This document shows positions 49,698 to 58,976 of a DNA stretch of 64,000 nucleotides, in pieces. The notes below the pieces were generated by a model. It made no database searches, was not told the origin of the DNA, and saw nothing but the letters and a program-made list of their open reading frames with translations. This DNA is from Nocardioides ganghwensis (lineage in GTDB: Bacteria; Actinomycetota; Actinomycetes; Propionibacteriales; Nocardioidaceae): the NCBI RefSeq assembly GCF_014779655.1, contig NZ_JACXYX010000004.1, forward strand, positions 186,001 through 250,000. The letters are read 5' to 3'. A program made the position numbers and the translations under genes. The first letter of the stretch is position 1. Each line of letters starts with the position of its first letter.

Positions 49698-50827
49698 GCA
49701 AGCTCAAGCTGTCACTGTCGAAGCTCCCCAAGCCGGTCAAGATCGCGATGTGGGTGCTCCTCGCGATCCTCGCCTACGCGCTGCCGCTGCTGGAGCCACC
49801 CTTCATCACCACCCCGGGCGTCGACTTCGGTGGCGTCCTGTTCGTGGTGACCATGTACATGCTGGTGGCGCTCGGCCTCAACATCGTGGTCGGCTACGCC
49901 GGGCTCCTCGACCTCGGCTACGTCGGCTTCTACGCCGTCGGCGCCTACACCGCAGCGATCCTCACGTCGTTCCACGCCAACTGGCCGCTCCTCTTCGCTC
50001 TCCCGATCGCGGTGCTCGCGAGCACGATCTCGGGCGTTCTGCTCGGTGCACCGACCCTGCGGGTCCGCGGCGACTACCTCGCCATCGTGACGCTCGGCTT
50101 CGGCGAGATCATCCGTCTGGTCGCGGTCAACACCGAGTGGCTGGGTGAGCGCAAGGGCATCAGCAACGTCGCCCGCCCGCCGAGCGTGGGCGGCACCGAG
50201 GGCCTGTTCGAGATCCCGCACCTCTACTGGGGCGACGGCACGGTGCTGATCGACACGCAGGACACCACCAAGTTCCTCGTGTTCGGCGTGCTCGACCAGA
50301 TCCCCTACTACTGGCTGGGTCTCACGGTCGTCATCATCATGCTGTTCGCCGACTACCTCATCAAGAACAGCCGGGTCGGCCGTGCCTGGGAGGCGACGCG
50401 TGAGGACGAGGACGCCGCGGAGCTGATGGGCGTGCCCACCTTCCGCTTCAAGCTCCTGGCCTTCGCCACCGGTGCCTTCATCGGGGGTCTCGCCGGTGCG
50501 CTCTACGCCAGCCGGCAGAACTTCATCAACCCCGACTCGTTCCTGCTGCTCTTCTCGATCCTGTTCCTGGCCGCGGTCGTGGTCGGTGGGCAGGGCAACC
50601 GCTGGGGCGTCCTCGTCGGTGCGACCCTCGTGGCGTACCTGCCACAGCGCTTCCGCGAGTTCGACGACTTCCGCGTGCTGGTGTTCGGACTCGCCCTGGT
50701 GGCGCTGGCGATCCTGCGCCCGGAGGGTCTCTTCCCGCCGAGGCGGACCGTGCGCGCCAAGCAGCTGGAGCAGGAGCTCGAGGAGCTCGAAGTAGGCACT
50801 GACGGAGAGGAGAAGGCGCATGCCTGA
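49694..50827 (+). CDS. livM: Branched-chain amino-acid ABC transporter permease LivM
   Basis: This 377-residue permease has around ten membrane segments, with LGLNIVVGYAGLLDLGYVGFYAVGAYTAAIL, TLRVRGDYLAIVTLGFGEIIRL and the EAA-type loop GRAWEATREDEDAAELMGVPT. The C-terminal tail is Glu-rich and coil-like (AKQLEQELEELEVG). It overlaps livH and livG, so the permease-ATPase genes are tightly coupled. Confidence 0.94.
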   Translation: MSKLKLSLSKLPKPVKIAMWVLLAILAYALPLLEPPFITTPGVDFGGVLFVVTMYMLVALGLNIVVGYAGLLDLGYVGFYAVGAYTAAILTSFHANWPLLFALPIAVLASTISGVLLGAPTLRVRGDYLAIVTLGFGEIIRLVAVNTEWLGERKGISNVARPPSVGGTEGLFEIPHLYWGDGTVLIDTQDTTKFLVFGVLDQIPYYWLGLTVVIIMLFADYLIKNSRVGRAWEATREDEDAAELMGVPTFRFKLLAFATGAFIGGLAGALYASRQNFINPDSFLLLFSILFLAAVVVGGQGNRWGVLVGATLVAYLPQRFREFDDFRVLVFGLALVALAILRPEGLFPPRRTVRAKQLEQELEELEVGTDGEEKAHA

Positions 50828-51602
50828 CACACCCATCCTCGAGGTGGACCAGTTGACGCTGAGGTTCGGCGGCCTGACGGCGCTCGACAACGTCAGCTTC
50901 GACATCAAGGAGGGCGAGATCCTCGGCCTCATCGGCCCCAACGGCGCCGGGAAGACGACCTGCTTCAACGCCATCACGGGGGTCTACAAGCCGACCTCCG
51001 GGACCATCCGGTTCAACGGTGAGTCCCTGGCCGGCAAGAAGCGCTTCGAGATCACGCAGGCCGGGATCGCCCGTACGTTCCAGAACATCCGCCTGTTCCC
51101 CACGATGACCGCGCTCGAGAACGTGCTGGTCGGCGCGGACGCGCAGCACACCACCGGCATGTTCAGCGCGCTGTTCCGGCTGCCGAAGCACCGCCGCGAG
51201 GAGGCTGCCGGCCACGACCGGGCCATGGAGCTGCTGCGCTTCATGGGCCTGGCCAAGCAGGCCGACGAGCTGGCGGCGAACCTCTCCTACGGCGATCAGC
51301 GACGTCTGGAGATCGCGCGCGCCATGGCGACGCAGCCCAAGCTGATCTGCCTCGACGAGCCGGCGGCCGGCTTCAACCCGCAGGAGAAGCGGATCCTGAT
51401 GGACCTGATCCGCAAGGTCCGCGACCGGGGGTTCACCGTGCTGCTCATCGAGCACGACATGCGCCTGGTGATGGGCGTGACCGATCGCATCGTGGTGCTC
51501 GAGTTCGGCAAGAAGATCGCCGAGGGTGCACCGGCGGAGATCCGCGACAACCCTGCGGTCATCGCCGCCTACCTCGGAGTGGAGGAAGAAGATGCTTCTT
51601 GA
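50820..51602 (+). CDS. livG: Branched-chain amino-acid ABC transporter ATPase LivG
   Basis: This 260-residue ATPase has Walker A GPNGAGKT at residues 39-46, Q-loop in GIARTFQNIRLFP, signature LSYGDQRRLEIARA and Walker B LICLDEPAAGFNP. The C-terminal AEGAPAEIRDNPAVIAAYLG is the LivG ending. It overlaps livM by 8 bp and livF by 11 bp. Confidence 0.95.
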   Translation: MPDTPILEVDQLTLRFGGLTALDNVSFDIKEGEILGLIGPNGAGKTTCFNAITGVYKPTSGTIRFNGESLAGKKRFEITQAGIARTFQNIRLFPTMTALENVLVGADAQHTTGMFSALFRLPKHRREEAAGHDRAMELLRFMGLAKQADELAANLSYGDQRRLEIARAMATQPKLICLDEPAAGFNPQEKRILMDLIRKVRDRGFTVLLIEHDMRLVMGVTDRIVVLEFGKKIAEGAPAEIRDNPAVIAAYLGVEEEDAS

Positions 51603-52311
51603 GGTGGAGGGGCTGTGTGTCAACTACGGGCACATCGAGGCCATCCGTGACATCAGCTTCAGCGTGCCCGAGGGGAGTGTCACGACCCTGATCGGCGCCA
51701 ACGGCGCAGGGAAGACCACGACGCTGAAGACCCTCTCGGGCATCCGCAAGGTGCGGGCCGGCTCGGTGAAGTTCGACGGCAAGGACATCACCCACGCGGC
51801 GCCGTACGAGCGGGTCAAGCTCGGCATCAGCCAGTCGCCCGAGGGACGTCGCTGCTTCGTCGGCATGAGCGTGCGCGAGAACCTCGACATGGGTGCCTTC
51901 GTGCGCAACGACCGCAAGAGCAAGGCGTACCAGGAGGACATGGACCGGGTGCTGACGCTCTTCCCGCGCCTGTCCGAGAGGATCAACCAGTCCGCCGGCA
52001 CCATGTCGGGTGGCGAGCAGCAGATGCTGGCGATCGGGCGTGCCCTCATGGCCCGGCCCCGGCTGCTGCTGCTCGACGAGCCGTCGATGGGCCTGGCGCC
52101 CAAGCTCATCGCGCAGATCTTCTCCATCATCAAGGAGATCAATGCGCAGGGCACCACGGTGCTGCTGGTCGAGCAGAACGCCGCGCAGGCGCTCAAGGCC
52201 GCCGACGACGCCCACATCCTCGAGACGGGCGAGATCGTCCGCTCGGGCAAGGGCAGCGAGCTCGCCGGGGACGACTCGGTGAAGGCCGCCTACCTCGGCG
52301 GGGACATCTGA
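51592..52311 (+). CDS. livF: Branched-chain amino-acid ABC transporter ATPase LivF
   Basis: This 239-residue ATPase starts MLLEVEGLCVNYGHIEAIRDISF. Walker A GANGAGKT lies at 35-42, signature MSGGEQQMLAIGRA, and Walker B LLLLDEPSMGLAP. The ATG lies within the end of livG. It ends the liv operon, and a bidirectional hairpin follows. Confidence 0.95.
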   Translation: MLLEVEGLCVNYGHIEAIRDISFSVPEGSVTTLIGANGAGKTTTLKTLSGIRKVRAGSVKFDGKDITHAAPYERVKLGISQSPEGRRCFVGMSVRENLDMGAFVRNDRKSKAYQEDMDRVLTLFPRLSERINQSAGTMSGGEQQMLAIGRALMARPRLLLLDEPSMGLAPKLIAQIFSIIKEINAQGTTVLLVEQNAAQALKAADDAHILETGEIVRSGKGSELAGDDSVKAAYLGGDI

Positions 52312-52334
52312 GTCGACGCCGACGCGCTCACGCA

Positions 52335-52365
52335 ACAGGGCCCAGCCGATCCGGCTGGGCCCTGT
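52335..52365. terminator. Bidirectional terminator between livF and the opposing ABC operon
   Basis: ACAGGGCCCAGCCG (52335-52348) pairs perfectly with CGGCTGGGCCCTGT (52352-52365) around a 3-nt loop, between two converging operons. Confidence 0.85.
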
Positions 52366-52381
52366 GCATGCACCGACTCGG

Positions 52382-53131
52382 TCACAGCACCTTGGACAGG
52401 AACGCCTGGGTCCGCTCCTGCTGCGGGTTGGCCAGCACCTCGCGCGGGTCGCCCTCCTCGACGATGACGCCGCCGTCCATGAAGACCAGCTTGTCGCCCA
52501 CCTCGCGGGCGAAGCCCATCTCGTGGGTCACGACCATCATGGTCATGCCCTCGCCGGCGAGGGTCTTCATCACCTCGAGCACGTCGCCGACGAGCTCGGG
52601 GTCGAGCGCAGAGGTCGGCTCGTCGAAGAGCATCATGTCGGGGTCCATGGACAGGGCACGAGCGATCGCCACGCGCTGCTGCTGGCCACCCGACAGGTGC
52701 GCGGGGTAGACGTTCTCGCGACCGCTCAGCCCGACCTTCTCGAGGTTGGCCCGGGCGACCTCGACGGCCTCCTTCTTGGAGCGCCCCTTCACCTTCTGCT
52801 GCGCCACCGTGAGGTTGCGCAGCACGTTCATGTGGGGGAAGAGGTTGAACTGCTGGAAGACCATGCCGATGCGCGAGCGAACGGCGTCGAGGTCGGTCTC
52901 GGGGTCGATGATGTCGACCCCCTCGACCAGGATCTGGCCGCTGTCGGGCTCCTCGAGGCGGTTGACGCAGCGCAGCAGCGTCGACTTGCCCGAGCCCGAC
53001 GGGCCGATCACGCACACGACCTCGCCGTTGTCGACGTGGAAGTCGATGCCCTTGAGGACCTTGTTGGACCCGAAGGACTTGTGCAGGTCGCGGATCTGGA
53101 TGGCGGGAGCCGCCTGGGCGCTCGTGGTCAT
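52382..53131 (-). CDS. Polar amino-acid (glutamate/glutamine-type) ABC transporter ATPase
   Basis: This 249-residue ATPase has Walker A GPSGSGKS near residues 43-50, Q-loop [13 protein letters not shown], signature [15 protein letters not shown] and Walker [15 protein letters not shown] followed by [11 protein letters not shown]. It matches GlnQ/GluA-type proteins. ATG 53131 is preferred; GTG 53137, which overlaps the permease stop (GTGA), would add two residues. It is last of the three-gene importer operon. Confidence 0.93.
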   Translation of the reverse strand: MTTSAQAAPAIQIRDLHKSFGSNKVLKGIDFHVDNGEVVCVIGPSGSGKSTLLRCVNRLEEPDSGQILVEGVDIIDPETDLDAVRSRIGMVFQQFNLFPHMNVLRNLTVAQQKVKGRSKKEAVEVARANLEKVGLSGRENVYPAHLSGGQQQRVAIARALSMDPDMMLFDEPTSALDPELVGDVLEVMKTLAGEGMTMMVVTHEMGFAREVGDKLVFMDGGVIVEEGDPREVLANPQQERTQAFLSKVL

Positions 53132-53133
53132 GG

Positions 53134-53958
53134 TCACCGGGCCTTCTGCTGCTTGTGCTCGAGCCACGACACCAGTCGGGTGAGCGGCAGCGTGATCAGG
53201 AGGTAGAGGATCGAGGCCTGGATCAGGCTGGTCGCGGTCCCGGCGGTGGCGCTCGAGGCCATGAAGTCACGCGCGATCGTGGTGAGCTCACGCTGGCTGG
53301 CGGCGAAACCGATCACGAACAGCAGCGCCGTGTCCTTGATGAGCAGGACGAACTCGTTGGTCAGCGGCGGGATCACGATCCGGAACGCCTGGGGCAGCAC
53401 CACGGTGACCGTGGTGCGGCCGGCGCTCATGCCGAGCGAGCGCGCGGCCTCGGTCTGGCCCTTCGGCACGGCCTGGATGCCGGCCCGGATGGTCTCGGCC
53501 ATGTAGGCGGCGGCGACCAGGATCAGGCCGACGACGCCGGCGCCGACGGTGCCGCCTGGCGGGGTCCATCCGTTGAACGCGATCGGGATTCCGAACGCCA
53601 TCACCAGGACGACCAGCAGCACGGGCAGGCCGCGGAAGAACTCGATGTAGGCGGTGGCGATCCAGCGGTAGGCCGCCACGGGGGAGAGTCGCATCAGGGC
53701 GAGCACGACCCCGAGCACCAGCCCCGCCCCGAAGGCGACGGCGGTGTAGATCAGGGAGTTCTTGACGCCGACCGTGATCAGGTCGGGCCAGGTGCCCCAG
53801 TCACCGGTGAACGGGTTGCCGATGCCGGCAGGGGCGAAGAAGTTGGCGCGGATGGTGGCCCAGTCGGCACTCAGGCCGACCAGGAGCAACACCCCCAGCA
53901 GGACGGCGTAGAGGACCGCCCTGCTGAGGGTGCGACGCGTCGAGCGCTTCAGAGCCAC
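53134..53958 (-). CDS. Polar amino-acid ABC transporter permease
   Basis: This 274-residue HisM/GlnP-type permease has about five to six membrane segments. [26 protein letters not shown] opens the domain and [26 protein letters not shown] follows. The EAA loop [29 protein letters not shown] marks the ATPase contact. It lies 7 bp after the binding-protein gene. Confidence 0.93.
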   Translation of the reverse strand: MALKRSTRRTLSRAVLYAVLLGVLLLVGLSADWATIRANFFAPAGIGNPFTGDWGTWPDLITVGVKNSLIYTAVAFGAGLVLGVVLALMRLSPVAAYRWIATAYIEFFRGLPVLLVVLVMAFGIPIAFNGWTPPGGTVGAGVVGLILVAAAYMAETIRAGIQAVPKGQTEAARSLGMSAGRTTVTVVLPQAFRIVIPPLTNEFVLLIKDTALLFVIGFAASQRELTTIARDFMASSATAGTATSLIQASILYLLITLPLTRLVSWLEHKQQKAR

Positions 53959-53965
53959 GCGCAGG

Positions 53966-54808
53966 TCACTCGGTCGCGAAGTAGGTGTTGTAGATCTCGT
54001 CGTAGGTGCCGTCGTCGCGCATCTCGGAGAGCTGCTCGTTGACCGCGTCGACCAGCTCCGTGTTGCCCTTCTTCATCGCCAGGCCGTAGGACTCGTCGGT
54101 CGAGTAGGTCTCGACGACCGAGAAGCCGCCCTGCTCCTGGTGGTTGATGTTGACGGGGAGGTCCTGCAGCAGCGCCTCGACCTGGCCGGCCTTGATCGCC
54201 TGGAACATCTCGGCGTCGCTGGGGAAGGACACGATGTCCGCGCCGCTGGCGTTCTCCTCGGCGTAGGCCTTGCCGGTGGTGCCCTGCTGGACGCCGACCT
54301 TCACGCCGTCGAGGTCGTCGATAGAGGCGATGTCGGAGCCCTCGGCCACCAGCAGCGACTGCTGGGAGTCGTAGTAGCCGTCGGAGAAGTCGAGGGCTGC
54401 CTTGCGCTCCTCGGTGATCGTCATCGCGCTGGCGGCGATGTCGCACTGGGCGGCGTTGAGGGCCTGGCCGCTCTGGAGCGCGTCGAAGGAGGAGTCCTTG
54501 ACCTCGAGCTCGAGCTCGAGGCCGTCGGCGATCGCCTGGACGATGTCGATGTCGAAGCCCTTGAAGCCCGACTCCGAGGTCTCGTCGAAGTCCTCGAACG
54601 GCGGGTACGGGACGTCGGAGCACACCGTCAGCGTGCCGCTGGAGATGGTGGTGAGGCCGGACTCGTCGCCGGAGCCGCTGTCGCCGGCCGAGTCGCCGCC
54701 GTCGTCGGAGCCGCACGCCGTGAGGACCGTGGCGAGCGCCAGGGTGGACGCGAGGGCGATGGAGCTCCGGATGATGCCGCGCGGACGCGGAAGGGTGCTG
54801 GATGACAT
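53966..54808 (-). CDS. Polar amino-acid ABC transporter substrate-binding lipoprotein
   Basis: This 280-residue SBP_bac_3 protein has a lipobox VLTAC giving C32, then a Ser/Gly/Asp linker to about residue 50. LTVCSDVPYPPFEDFDETSESGFKGFDIDIVQAIADGL is the family's first lobe, and DIAASAMTITEERKAALDFSDGYYDSQQSLLV the ligand-binding segment. TACGCT 7 nt before the ATG indicates a leaderless gene at the head of the operon. Glutamate/glutamine specificity is inferred from the ATPase type only. Confidence 0.92.
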   Translation of the reverse strand: MSSSTLPRPRGIIRSSIALASTLALATVLTACGSDDGGDSAGDSGSGDESGLTTISSGTLTVCSDVPYPPFEDFDETSESGFKGFDIDIVQAIADGLELELEVKDSSFDALQSGQALNAAQCDIAASAMTITEERKAALDFSDGYYDSQQSLLVAEGSDIASIDDLDGVKVGVQQGTTGKAYAEENASGADIVSFPSDAEMFQAIKAGQVEALLQDLPVNINHQEQGGFSVVETYSTDESYGLAMKKGNTELVDAVNEQLSEMRDDGTYDEIYNTYFATE

Positions 54809-54815
54809 GCCGGGG

Positions 54816-54821
54816 AGCGTA
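54816..54821 (-). promoter_or_regulatory. -10 box of leaderless ABC binding-protein gene
   Basis: TACGCT on the minus strand ends 7 nt before ATG 54808. The rest of the 212-bp gap to the GNAT gene shows no gene. Confidence 0.5.
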
Positions 54822-55020
54822 GTGCACTGCTCGGGGCGGGGAGGGAGACGCGCGAGGCATCGTCACCCGGCCGTTACATTCGCCCGGGTCGCCCCGGACA
54901 TCACAAGTAGTGCCACCTCGCCATGGCGTGCGGGACGGCTTGGGCGTACCCTCGCCCGGGTGTGGTGCCGCATCAGGAGCGGCGGGGGACCACTGTGGGT
55001 GCTCGAGCAGAGGTGGGTCG

Positions 55021-55590
55021 ATGAGTCGGACGCCGGTGACCGTACGCGCAGCAGGGCCGACGGACGTCGCCTCGCTGCGGGAGCTGTGGAGCGACATCCT
55101 GCGCAAGGGCGGTCTCGACGAGCAGCTCGCCGACGTGGCGCGCGTCGTCGCCGAGGCGGACACCTCCGACACCCGCCTGCTCGCGGTGGCCGAGGTCGAC
55201 GGCGAGGTGGCCGGTGCGGTCTACCTCGAGGCGACCACGTTCACCCCGCTCAACCTCGAGCCCGCGGTCCTCGCGGTCTCGCCCCACGTGTTCGCGCGGT
55301 TCCGCCGCAAGGGCGTCGGCAGCGCGCTCATGGAGGCCGCCTGCCGCTTCGCCGACCAGCACGGCATCACCCACGTCCAGACCGCCGCGGCCGCGGAGGC
55401 GCGCGACGCCAACCGGTTCATGGCGCGGTTGTCGTTCGCACCGCAGGCGACGCTGCGCGCGGCCACCACGAGCGCCGTACGCGCCCGGCTGCCCCAGGCG
55501 CGCCAGGTGACGCAGGCCGCGACGAGCCGGCAGCGCATCGACCGGGTGCTGGCCGCGCGTCGGATCCGCCGCGAGCGCGTCCCGGGCTGA
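55021..55590 (+). CDS. GNAT family acetyltransferase
   Basis: This 189-residue protein contains a single GNAT domain with VTVRAAGPTDVASLRELWSDI at the front, an acetyl-CoA loop RFRRKGVGSALMEAACRFA near residues 96-114, and DANRFMARLSFAPQATLRA. The last 40 residues are an Arg-rich basic tail (ARQVTQAATSRQRIDRVLAARRIRRER), unusual for the family and perhaps nucleic-acid-binding. ATG 55021 has an AGAGGTGGG site upstream. The substrate is unknown. Confidence 0.85.
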   Translation: MSRTPVTVRAAGPTDVASLRELWSDILRKGGLDEQLADVARVVAEADTSDTRLLAVAEVDGEVAGAVYLEATTFTPLNLEPAVLAVSPHVFARFRRKGVGSALMEAACRFADQHGITHVQTAAAAEARDANRFMARLSFAPQATLRAATTSAVRARLPQARQVTQAATSRQRIDRVLAARRIRRERVPG

Positions 55591-55603
55591 GCCGGGGCGG
55601 CGC

Positions 55604-56071
55604 TCAGCGCTGCGGAGCGTCCAGCAGAGCGCAGGTGATCCGCGAGGTGCACACCCGTCGGCCCTGGTCGTCACTGATCACGATGTCGTACGACGTCGAC
55701 GAGCGGCCGAGGTGGATCGCGGTCGCCACGCCGGTGACCGTCCCCGACGTGGCGGCGCGGTGGTGGGTGGCGTTGATGTCGACACCCACGGCGATCTTGG
55801 CGGGGTAGGCGTGGATGGCCGACCCGATCGAGCCCAGGGTCTCGGCGAGCACCACCGAGGCGCCGCCGTGAAGGAGGCCGTACGGCTGGGTGTTGCCCTC
55901 GACCGGCATGGTCGCCACGACCCGCTCGGCGGAGACCTCCACGAGCTCGACCCCCATCTTGTCGTTGAGGCGCCCGTTGCCCTCCGGCATGAAGGCGATC
56001 AGCTCCTCGACGCTCAGCTGGGCCAGAGACTCGGGACGGGACTCGGGACGGGACTCGGGTGGCGTGCTCAT
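55604..56071 (-). CDS. PaaI/YdiI-type hotdog thioesterase
   Basis: This is a 155-residue hotdog-fold protein. NDKMGVELVEVSAERVVATMPVEGNTQPYGLLHGGASVVLAETLGSIG contains the conserved LHGG and downstream Glu of acyl-CoA thioesterases. The core runs 35-150. The N-terminus holds a tandem PESR repeat. Hydroxybenzoyl- or DHNA-CoA substrates are possible but not determined. It converges on the GNAT gene with 13 bp between stops and is divergent from polA. Confidence 0.86.
   Translation of the reverse strand: MSTPPESRPESRPESLAQLSVEELIAFMPEGNGRLNDKMGVELVEVSAERVVATMPVEGNTQPYGLLHGGASVVLAETLGSIGSAIHAYPAKIAVGVDINATHHRAATSGTVTGVATAIHLGRSSTSYDIVISDDQGRRVCTSRITCALLDAPQR
56028..56059. repeat. 12-bp tandem repeats in the thioesterase gene
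   Basis: GACTCGGGACGG occurs twice in full plus eight bases of a third copy. On the minus strand it encodes repeated Pro-Glu-Ser-Arg. The unit length keeps the frame. Confidence 0.8.
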
Positions 56072-56144
56072 GGCCCCATTCTTGCGGAGGGTCGGCCCGC
56101 GCCACGGGCGGGTTCCCGGGCACGGCGGTGTCGGTGGCGGCGGA

Positions 56145-56150
56145 TAGAGT
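56145..56150 (+). promoter_or_regulatory. -10 box of leaderless polA
   Basis: TAGAGT ends 6 nt before GTG 56157. Confidence 0.6.
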
Positions 56151-56156
56151 CGGCGG

Positions 56157-58874
56157 GTGCCTGAGACGAGCGAGCCCACCCCCGACGAGCACCGCCGCCC
56201 CCGCCTCCTGCTGCTGGACGGCCACTCCCTGGCCTACCGGGCCTTCTTCGCCCTGCCGGTGGAGAACTTCGCGACCGCGTCCGGCCAGCACACCAACGCC
56301 GTCTACGGCTTCACCTCGATGCTGGTCAACGTCCTGCGCGACGAGGCCCCCACGCACGTCGCGGTCGCGTTCGACAAGTCTCGCCAGACCTTCCGGCTCG
56401 AGGAGTACAGCGACTACAAGGCCAAGCGCAACAAGACGCCCGACGAGTTCGGCAGCCAGCTGCCGCTGATCCGGCGCGTCCTCGACGCGCTGCACATCCA
56501 GCACCTGTCGATGGACGGCTACGAGGCCGACGACATCATCGCCACGCTGGCGACCCAGGCGCTCGCCGAGGGTATGCAGGTGCTGATCATGACCGGCGAC
56601 CGCGACTCCATCCAGCTCGTGACGGAGGACTCCACCGTCCTCTACACGATGCGCGGCGTGAGCGAGCTGGCCCGCCTGACGCCCGCGGCGGTGCATGAGA
56701 AGTACGGCGTGCCCCCGCACCGCTACCCCGAGCTCGCTGCCATCGTCGGCGAGACCTCCGACAACCTCCCGGGCGTGCCGGGCGTCGGGCAGGGCTACGC
56801 CGCGAAGTGGATCAACCAGTTCGACGGCCTCGACAACGTGATCGCACGTGCCGACGAGATCACCGGCAAGAAGGGGGAGGCCCTTCGCGCCCACCTCGGC
56901 GACGTCATCCGCAACCGCCGGCTCAACGCGCTCGTCCGCGACCTCACCCTCCCCGTACGCCCCGAGGGACTGGCGCGCCAGCCCTGGGACCGTACGGCCG
57001 GCCTCGAGCTGCTCGACGAGCTCGAGTTCCGCGGCGAGCTGCGCACCCGCCTCCTCGACACGATCGACCCCGACCCGGACGAGGCCGTCGAGGCCGAGGC
57101 CGGCTTCGAGCTGGACGGCCGGCGCCTGGCCACCGGCGAGGCGGCGGCCTGGCTCGACGAGCACGCGCCCGCCGGCACGCGCGTCGGGGTCGCGGTCCAG
57201 GGCACGTGGCGAGCGGGCACGGGCGACGTGCACTCGATCGCCGTCGCCACGCGGGAGGGACAGGCGGCCTGGATCGACGCGGCCGACCTCGGCCCCGACG
57301 ACGACGCCGCCGTGGCGACCTGGCTCGCCGACCCCGGGCGACCCAAGGCCCTCCACGACGCCAACGGACCGAGCCTGGCGCTGGCCGCGCGCGGGTGGGA
57401 GCTGGCCGGCCTCGAGGTCGACACCGCGCTCGCCGCCTACCTCGTCCAGCCCGACCAGCGCTCGTACGCCCTCGCCGACCTCACCCTGCGCTACCTCAAG
57501 CGCGAGCTGCGCCAGGACTCCGCCGACGCCGACCAGCTCAGCTTCGACGCGATGGACGACACCACCGCCAGCGACACCGCGATGCTCACCGCCCGGGCGG
57601 TGCTCGACCTCGCCGACGCCCTCGACGGTGCCGTCGAGGAGCACGGCGGCACCCAGCTGCTGCGCGAGGTGGAGCTGCCGCTCATCGGCACCCTGGTCCG
57701 CATGGAGCAGGTCGGGATCGCGGTCGACACCGACTACCTCGAGGGTCTCGAGTCGGAGTTCAGCGAGCAGGTGCGCGCGGCCGCCACCGACGCCTACGAC
57801 GTCATCGGCAAGGAGATCAACCTCGGGTCGCCCAAGCAGCTGCAGGTCGTGCTGTTCGACGAGCTCGACATGCCGAAGACCAAGCGCACCAAGACCGGAT
57901 ACACCACGGACGCCGATGCGCTCCAGCAGCTCTTCGAGAAGACCGAGCACCCCTTCCTCCAGCACCTGCTGCGCCACCGCGACGTCATCCGGCTGCGCCA
58001 GACGGTCGAGGGTCTGCTCAAGACGGTGGCCCCGGACGGGCGCATCCACACCACCTACAACCAGATCATCGCGGCCACCGGACGGCTCTCGAGCACCGAC
58101 CCCAACCTCCAGAACATCCCGATCCGCACCGAGGCCGGCCGCCGGATCCGGGAGGGCTTCGTGGTGGGCGAGGGCGGCGAGTCGCTGATGACGGCCGACT
58201 ACAGCCAGGTCGAGATGCGCATCATGGCCCACCTCTCGGAGGACGCCCTGCTCATCGAGGCGTTCCGCTCCGGGCAGGACTTCCACTCGATCACCGCCGC
58301 CCGGGTGTTCGGTGTCGACGCCGCCGACGTCAGCGTCGAGCAGCGCGCCAAGATCAAGGCGATGAACTACGGCCTCGCCTACGGCCTGTCCGCCTTCGGC
58401 CTCTCGCAGCAGCTGCGCATCGACACCTCCGAGGCGCGCGGCCTGATGGACGAGTACTTCGAGACCTTCGGCGGCGTGCGTGACTACCTCGGCGGGATCG
58501 TCGACGAAGCCCGCCGCTCGGGGTTCACCGAGACCATCCTCGGCCGGCGCCGCTACCTGCCCGACCTCACCAGCGACAACCGCCAGCGCCGCGAGATGGC
58601 CGAGCGGATGGCCCTCAACGCCCCGATCCAGGGCTCGGCGGCCGACCTGGTCAAGGTCGCGATGCTCGGGGTCGAGCGCGCACTCGCCGAGCAGGGCCTG
58701 CGCTCGCGGATGCTGCTCCAGGTCCACGACGAGCTGGTCTTCGAGGTCGCGCCGGGGGAGGGCGAGGCCCTCGCCTCGCTCGTCCGCGCCGAGATGGGCG
58801 GAGCCGCCGACCTCGCCGTGCCGCTCGACGTCTCGATCGGCACCGGGCGCAGCTGGCACGACGCCGCGCACTGA
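56157..58874 (+). CDS. polA: DNA polymerase I
   Basis: This is a 905-residue replication/repair polymerase. The 5'-3' exonuclease domain (about 18-310) holds LLLDGHSLAYRAFFAL, GYEADDIIATLA and MTGDRDSIQLV. The polymerase domain has motif A TADYSQVEMR (D681), motif B RAKIKAMNYGLAYG near 730, and motif C VHDELVFE near 857. The middle proofreading domain keeps its size, but the first catalytic motif FDxEx is replaced by VAVQGTW, so 3'-5' activity is probably lost, as in mycobacteria. It starts at a leaderless GTG and converges on the flippase. Confidence 0.97.
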   Translation: MPETSEPTPDEHRRPRLLLLDGHSLAYRAFFALPVENFATASGQHTNAVYGFTSMLVNVLRDEAPTHVAVAFDKSRQTFRLEEYSDYKAKRNKTPDEFGSQLPLIRRVLDALHIQHLSMDGYEADDIIATLATQALAEGMQVLIMTGDRDSIQLVTEDSTVLYTMRGVSELARLTPAAVHEKYGVPPHRYPELAAIVGETSDNLPGVPGVGQGYAAKWINQFDGLDNVIARADEITGKKGEALRAHLGDVIRNRRLNALVRDLTLPVRPEGLARQPWDRTAGLELLDELEFRGELRTRLLDTIDPDPDEAVEAEAGFELDGRRLATGEAAAWLDEHAPAGTRVGVAVQGTWRAGTGDVHSIAVATREGQAAWIDAADLGPDDDAAVATWLADPGRPKALHDANGPSLALAARGWELAGLEVDTALAAYLVQPDQRSYALADLTLRYLKRELRQDSADADQLSFDAMDDTTASDTAMLTARAVLDLADALDGAVEEHGGTQLLREVELPLIGTLVRMEQVGIAVDTDYLEGLESEFSEQVRAAATDAYDVIGKEINLGSPKQLQVVLFDELDMPKTKRTKTGYTTDADALQQLFEKTEHPFLQHLLRHRDVIRLRQTVEGLLKTVAPDGRIHTTYNQIIAATGRLSSTDPNLQNIPIRTEAGRRIREGFVVGEGGESLMTADYSQVEMRIMAHLSEDALLIEAFRSGQDFHSITAARVFGVDAADVSVEQRAKIKAMNYGLAYGLSAFGLSQQLRIDTSEARGLMDEYFETFGGVRDYLGGIVDEARRSGFTETILGRRRYLPDLTSDNRQRREMAERMALNAPIQGSAADLVKVAMLGVERALAEQGLRSRMLLQVHDELVFEVAPGEGEALASLVRAEMGGAADLAVPLDVSIGTGRSWHDAAH

Positions 58875-58976
58875 GCCGGCGCACCGTTCGTCCGGCAGCC
58901 GGTCGCGCGTCGTACGCCAGCGGGAACGGCGGCCCCATCCCGCCGCACGTGCGGAGCACGCTCCGGCCGAGCACCG

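Noticed and set aside
55671..58871. Long open frame on the minus strand opposite polA
   Set aside because: It is an antisense shadow of polA; its product is a Val/Gly/Arg/Asp-rich repeat-like sequence without family similarity.
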